Below, piece by piece: positions 58,991-64,000 of a stretch of DNA of 64,000 bases. This DNA comes from Castanea sativa (Eukaryota > Streptophyta > Magnoliopsida > Fagales > Fagaceae): the NCBI RefSeq assembly GCF_040712315.1, contig NC_134013.1:44438501-44502500 (forward strand). The letters run 5' to 3'. Position 1 is the first letter of the stretch; each line of letters begins with the position of its first letter. Position numbers and translations under genes: made by a program. The notes beneath the pieces were generated by a model. It made no database searches. It saw only the letters and a list, made by a program, of their open reading frames with translations, and was not told where the DNA came from.

Positions 58991-60298
58991 TGTTGAGGAC
59001 TCTTTTTTCAGCCCACATGGCATTACTTCACTGGCAACCCATGCCATATCAACATATTGAATTTTTTGGGGTAAATCTCTTTGAAGTCCAAAATAAGCTT
59101 ATATCTCATTCAACTACATGGATTGGGTTCACATGGCCCGCGAGATCCTTACTTCAAGAGGTGGATTCATAGTCCACATTTCCTCTTCATCAATTGGGAT
59201 CATAACCGCATGACATCATCAACATCAACATATGGATCGGGCTTAAGCAATGAATCAAAACACATGGCCTATATTACCTCTCTTACACTCATGGCAAGCG
59301 ACTTCTTCAACAAGAGCCCATATTTACACAAAATGACAACAAAACCCGAGGTACGTCATCTCATTTTCGGCTTATGATCAAACTCATAAGTCTCTTTGGA
59401 GAAACTTTAGGAGTCGTCATTTGGAGGGCTAAGAGCTATGTTTAGTAAAGCTCCAACGGTTTAAAGTTGATAAAAGAAACATGTTACTTGGCGTGTCTTC
59501 TTCAACTCCTTGAACTCTGACGAGTTTGCGTGTAGCGGGTAACATATGGTAAAAATCTCTTATCACATAGCACTTAACATGATAAGACTCCACATTGCTC
59601 TTTTCCTAAAACTTAATATTCATCATGTGACAAATACTCGAAATCCCCAGCCATCTTATCGCTGAGAAAATAACTGTTCATTCAATCCCTAACTGTTGCT
59701 ATACAAATTTAGAAACTTTATTATATTATTCTACATAAATCTACATTACTCCTTTCAACTAAAATCCAACTCAAACACATGACCTAATCTGGTTGGCTAT
59801 CTTTAATCTCTAACTATATACAGAATATTCATGATATCTCTAATACCCAGCTGCTGCCTGCCACAATCAGACCATATATTTCTCTGCCAGCTGCCAGAGC
59901 AGAGTATTAAATACTCTTCTTGCTCACCAAGATTATGTTACAACACAATGAGACCTTGATTAAATCTCTAAAGCTTCATTAACTTTCAACCAATCCTTCT
60001 ATTACTTACCAAAAACGTGTTGTAATGGAACCTTGGACCAAAAACACAAACACCCAAAAAAGGAAACATTTCCAGTAGAACCCCAGCAGTGTATTTAACA
60101 CTTAAATCCTGGCTGGAAGTGATATCATCAGTCATTTAATACTGAAATCCCAACTGACAACTGCTATATTCAAAATAGCAAGATACCCTTGAAAGAGATC
60201 TTACCATTTTCTGCCAAATTCATAAAATAAATGCTAAATGTCCTCTCCAGCAATCTGAAATCACCCAACTGACCTCATTTGCTTCTGCCCAAAGCAAC

Positions 60299-60362
60299 AG
60301 CTGTCTTATGACAACTGTGACAGCTATCATGAGACAACTGTCACAGTTGTCATAAGACAGCT
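60299..60362. other. Perfect 25-bp inverted repeat (hairpin) in LTR H
   Basis: The arm 60299-60323 (starting AGCTGTCTTATGACAACTG) and its exact reverse complement 60338-60362 flank a 14-base spacer. Related CAACTGT/ACAGCTG words continue on both sides. Confidence 0.93.
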
Positions 60363-61198
60363 GCGACAGCTTTTTCAAAACAAATGTAACAGCTGACCCA
60401 GTAGCCTAAGCATTACTGATTTTCCACATTTGGCTAAAACCAAAACCAACTAAAATAACTATATTTTTCTTGCCAAAATATCTTCCTTTTCTGCTGCTTT
60501 TTCCCCAACAGCTCTTACCCAAAACAGCAAGAACATCTTAAAGCTAAACATACCATTTTTGGCCAAATCTTAAGATGGATTCTCTGAAGATTCATTGCTA
60601 TTTATGGTAGGTTTTGGCTGAGATTATTTGCTAAAATACCCCCTTAAACTCATCTCTAAATAGAACCCTCCATCAACACCTCAAGACAACCAATAGGGAC
60701 GAACAACTCTCTCATGAACTTATCTATTCTCTCTCCCTCTAATGATCTTCTAAAGCTCTCAATGAAGTTCTTAGCTTCTAAGTTTTTAGTTTCCAAATCA
60801 GGAATAAAACTCTTCAGCCCTTAGCTCATAAATGCCTTAATAAGCCCTCATCCATCCTCATAAATCCCAGCAGTTTTGCTAAACACACTACAACACCATT
60901 ACCCTTTTATACTCATTCCCTCACTCTCCATATTCAGAATATACACATATCTTACTCATCCCCTCACTCTCCATACTCATTCCCTAAACACATCTTTATA
61001 CTCTTCTCTTACAAAATCTTTCCTCTTGGAAAGCAATCTCTACAACTTCTCTAGCGGTTATAATCTCATATTTTTACTATCTTTAACCTCCATATCTCTC
61101 ATACTTCCATATATCAAACATATACTACATCCCACAAAACATCCATATCTTTTGCCATCTCCACACTTCTCAAGAGATGTCAAACACCCATACTAAAA

Positions 61199-61366
61199 AC
61201 CCTTCTCATGGAAGGCATAAACTTCTAATGATAAAACTCTTCTCCTAGAAGGCACCAATGTCTCATATCAAAGCCCTTCTCATGGAAGGCACAAATCCAT
61301 CTTACTTAAAGCCCTTCTCTTAGAAGGCACAAATTCTCCATACAAAAGCCTTTCTCATGAAAGGCA
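61199..61366. repeat. Five small palindromes spaced 37 bp apart
   Basis: Units of the form GCCCTTCTCATGGAAGGCA start at about 61200, 61237, 61273, 61311 and 61348. Each is a short inverted repeat around a TCAT/CCTA-like loop. The spacers are 18-19 bases, AT-rich and only loosely alike. Confidence 0.85.
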
Positions 61367-61415
61367 ATACTATTCATAACTTCGCAACAACTAAAAGACC
61401 ATTGTCAAGGGAAAA

Positions 61416-61930
61416 ACTCATTTAAGTGCATGATAAGAGGGGCAAGCTTAACCAGCCCCTACACATGTCTGGACATGCTTTCTCTCCCTCCTGTTGCACC
61501 CATTTTCTCCCTCAATCTTGAAGTTATCATCGCAAACTGCTTCTCTACCGCTGGGGTCACTTTGCTGGGATATCATCAACTCACAGAAGCTGTATAGCTG
61601 GGCTACAAACCATACAAAGATAAGTGATTTTGCTTCTATTTCTTTAAATATATATCATTTAGTACATGATTACTTCACATTTAATTACATATTACTTTAT
61701 TCCAACTACTATTACAACTATTAACCAAGGTTTAAACTCATTTAAATGCATGATAAGAGGTGCAGGCTTAACTAGCCTCTACCACTGGCATTCTGCTAGA
61801 ATCCTATCAGCTCACTAATGCTACACAGCTGGAGCTATAAACCGTACAAAGATAAGTGACTTTGCTTCTATATCTTTAAATTTACATCATTGAGTACATG
61901 ATTACTTTACTTCTAAATAAATACTAGTTT
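61416..61930. repeat. Partial tandem duplication in LTR H
   Basis: ACTCATTTAAGTGCATGATAAG at 61416 recurs at 61736 (offset 320). Further right, ACAAAGATAAGTGA(T/C)TTTGCTTC recurs with an offset of 232, so the second copy lacks about 88 bases. Confidence 0.85.
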
Positions 61931-62186
61931 ATTTCAACTGTTATTACAACTACTAATCAAAGCTATCATATCAAACACATATTATATATTTATTCGACCA
62001 TTATCACGATTCTTAGACTTTGGATTTCATGGATTTGTAGGCTTAAAAATATGTTGGTAGCCATTGGACCATGTGACCTAATGTTGAGTTCTGGACGCAA
62101 CTCCCCAAACAGAACCCAGGCCTAACAAGGTCACTAATCCAGTGGACCAGATGTGGCTGAGTAACCGAAAAAGGCCCCCAAACATT

Positions 62187-62204
62187 TGGCGGCTCCACTG
62201 GGAG
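62187..62204 (+). other. PBS-like site of element H
   Basis: TGGCGGCTCCACTGGGAG lies two bases after the presumed LTR end. It resembles the TGGCGACTCC-type primer-binding sequences of Tat/Ogre elements. Confidence 0.5.
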
Positions 62205-62223
62205 TTGCTTGTATCGCCGTACC

Positions 62224-62490
62224 ATGCCCCCAAAGTCTATAATCACATATCATAAAGGAGAACTCAATTCCAAATACTTAAAATCTCTTGATCTAGTAGC
62301 TTACAGCACTGAGTTACAACAATGTTACATCATTATTATTCAAGAAAATGCTATTCCACATGTCTCTCTATCATTCGAGTTGCACCAAGGCTTGCAACAT
62401 ACTTATTACAAGCTTATTGACCCCATAAAAGATGACCTCTTCCCCAAAAGCAAGCTTATCTTCATCAGAAGAAACTCCTCCTATTGCTAG
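62224..62490 (+). CDS. Small ORF behind the PBS of element H, unknown function
   Basis: 88 codons from ATG to TAG, starting MPPKSIITYHKGELNSKYLK, with no recognisable domain. It lies about 20 bp behind the PBS-like site. Ogre elements can carry an extra ORF ahead of gag, and that position would fit, but the length is short and this may simply be a fragment or chance. Confidence 0.25.
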   Translation: MPPKSIITYHKGELNSKYLKSLDLVAYSTELQQCYIIIIQENAIPHVSLSFELHQGLQHTYYKLIDPIKDDLFPKSKLIFIRRNSSYC

Positions 62491-62515
62491 AATAATTTAC
62501 TATTATTTATCATGC

Positions 62516-63367
62516 CAGCCACAAAGGGCCTCAGCAATAGAAAACCCTCTTATCGCCGGGTATATTCACTATTATCCATCATTCCAGCCACAGCGGGCCT
62601 CAGCAGGAGAAACCACTAAGGTCTCAGGTGCAGAAACCCTTCTTACCACTGGAGATATTCCCTGTTATTCATCATCCCAGCCATAGAGGGCCTCAGCAGT
62701 AGAAAACCCTCTTACTGCTGGGGATATTCCTTATTATTCATCATCCTAGCCACAGAGGGCCTCAGTAGCAGAAAACCATCTTACCGCTGGGGATATTCAC
62801 TATTATCCATCATCCTGGCCATAATGGACCTTAGTAGTAGAAAACCCTCTTGTCGCTGGGGATATTCCCTGTCATCCATCATCCTAACCACAGAGGGCCT
62901 CAGCAGCAGAAAACCCTTTTACCACTGGAGATATTCACTATTATACATCATTCCAGCCATAGAGGGCCTCAACAGCAGAAACCCCTATTCCCGCTGGAGA
63001 TATTCACTATTATCCATCATTCCAGCCACAAAGGGCCTTAGTAGGAGAAACCCCTCTTCTCGCTGAAGATATTCGCTATTATTAGTCATTCCAGCCATAA
63101 AGGGTTTCAGGAGTAGAAACCCCTCTTACCGCTGGGGATATTCCCTATTATCCATCATCCCAGCCACAAAGGGCCTCAGCAGCAAAAACCCCTCTTACCC
63201 CTGGAGATCTTCGCTACTATTAGTCATTCCAGACACAAAAGGCCCCAGCAACAAAAACCTCTCTTATTGCTGGGGGTTTTCGTTGTTATCTATCATGCCA
63301 ACAACAGATGGACTCAGTAATAGAAACCACTCTTACCACTCGGCATATTCATCTTTTCAGCAAGAGA
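62516..63367. repeat. 69-bp tandem array, 12 units
   Basis: CCTCAG-type anchors fall at 62529, 62598, 62691, 62760, 62829, 62898, 62967, 63036, 63105, 63174, 63243 and 63312. Spacing is exactly 69 bp except for one 24-bp insertion in the second unit. The unit core is CAGCCACAAAGGGCCTCAGC then AGAAACCCTCTTACCGCTGG and GGATATTCACTATTATCCAT. Because 69 is a multiple of three, long ORFs arise across it. Confidence 0.95.
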
Positions 63368-63403
63368 GTGCCTCGTCAGCACAAAAAAAAAAAAAAAACT
63401 CTT

Positions 63404-64000
63404 CTTTCATTGGAAATGGGTACCATTATTTCAAGCAATAAATGGTCTAATCGACAACAACTCTTTTTACCGCTAGACATGTTCATCTCTCCAGCAGCAA
63501 AGGGCCCCAGCAACAGATTACCCTTCTTTGGCTGCACTATTACCCAACAGTTCAACATCAGAGGGCTTTATCAGCAAACCCTCATATAGCTGGGCAGATC
63601 TATTATTATCCAGCAGAAAGGGTCTAATTGACAGTAACCCTTTTTTATCACTGGACGTGTTCATCTCTCCAACAACAAAGGGCCTTAGCAATGGATTACC
63701 CTTCTTTGGTTGCACTATTACCTAGCAGTTCAACATTAGAGGGCTTTATCAGCAAACCCTCATACACTTGAGCAGATTTATTATTATCTAGCAGAAAGGG
63801 TTAATCGACAGCAACCCTTTTTACCACTGGACATGTTCATCTCTCCAGCAACAAAGGGCCACAGTAACAGATTACCCTTCTTTGGCTGCACTATTACCCA
63901 GCAGTTCAACATCAGAATGCTTTATTAGCAAACCCTCATACAACTGGGCAGATTTATTATTATCTAGCAGTTCAACAACAAAGGGCCTGATCAGCAGCAA
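63404..64000. repeat. Higher-order tandem repeat, about 177 bp, running off the window
   Basis: Anchors TGCACTATTACC at 63533, 63711 and 63887, and GGTCTAATYGACA-like at 63444, 63621 and 63799, give a period of 176-178. Each unit appears to consist of three diverged 53-67-bp subunits related to the 69-bp array next door (CAGCARCAAAGGGCC..., CAGTTCAACATCAGAGGGC..., CAGCAGAAAGGGTCTAAT...). Confidence 0.88.

Larger units (their letters stand above)
58991..62184 (+). mobile_element. Element H: putative 3.2-kb LTR of an Ogre-like element
   Basis: It begins TGTTGAGGACTC exactly where LTR copy 3 breaks off and ends CCCCCAAACA (TG...CA), with a PBS-like sequence two bases later. If right, the LTR is about 3.2 kb, in the size range of the long LTRs of Ogre-type elements. 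It holds a perfect 25-bp inverted repeat (60299-60362), five evenly spaced small palindromes (61200-61366) and a tandem duplication (61416 and 61736). The interior and second LTR lie beyond the window, so this cannot be closed here. Confidence 0.55.

Noticed and set aside
61199..61366. CRISPR-like array (regular short palindromes with spacers)
   Set aside because: This is plant nuclear DNA inside an LTR, there are only five imperfect units, spacers resemble one another, and no cas genes exist.
62824..63066. ORF with 23-residue repeats in the 69-bp array
   Set aside because: A 69-bp unit keeps any stop-free frame open by arithmetic; several frames are open, so there is no evidence of coding.

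Overview
The window is plant nuclear DNA, almost certainly from a dicot. It has AT-rich intergenic sequence, many microsatellites, intron-containing coding sequence with GT/AG borders, and dense LTR retrotransposons whose Ty1/copia primer-binding site is TGGTATCAGAGC. I cannot name the species. One cellular gene can be supported: a CIA2-type CCT-domain protein, a nuclear regulator of chloroplast protein import and plastid ribosomal genes, in three exons at 14877-19606 (+). Everything else recognisable is transposable-element DNA, most of it decayed.

Left part, 1-13.9 kb: the 3' end of a Ty3/gypsy chromovirus with chromodomain (1-654); then the LTR, leader and gag of a Tat/Ogre-type gypsy element cut off near 6580; then AT-rich intergenic DNA with minisatellites and a 322-bp tandem duplication. 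The CIA2-like gene follows, its second intron being about 2.8 kb.

Right part, 21.0-58.1 kb: a nest of retroelements that can be unpicked from target-site duplications (TSDs). A minus-strand Tat-like gypsy element G (21037-58089, TSD GATTT) has lost most of RNase H and integrase and carries an antisense extra ORF next to its 3' LTR. Inserted in G are copia element A (+, 24617 to about 50250) and a 1.7-kb solo LTR (53970-55661, TSD AACGC). Inside the integrase of A sits copia element E (+, 29201-45213, TSD CCTGG). Inside the 5' LTR of E sits copia element C (-, 30293-38388, TSD TTACA/TTAGA). Inside the 3' LTR of A sits solo copia LTR F (-, 48193-49559, TSD TCAAG/TTAAG). A, E, C and F have related LTRs, so a single copia group has repeatedly inserted into itself.

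Right end, 58.36-64.0 kb: part of another Tat/Ogre-family LTR is interrupted by a putative 3.2-kb LTR (58991-62184, TG...CA) with a PBS-like sequence just behind it. This LTR carries a perfect 25-bp inverted repeat and a 37-bp series of small palindromes. Behind the PBS come a small ORF, twelve copies of a 69-bp repeat, and a roughly 177-bp higher-order repeat that runs off the window.

No element has an intact coding region. I saw no tRNA, rRNA or CRISPR. The most unusual signals are the resolved nest, the inverted hairpin loop in one LTR of element E, the near-identical LTRs flanking a badly decayed interior in element C, the antisense ORF of G, and the repeat structures behind the right-end LTR.
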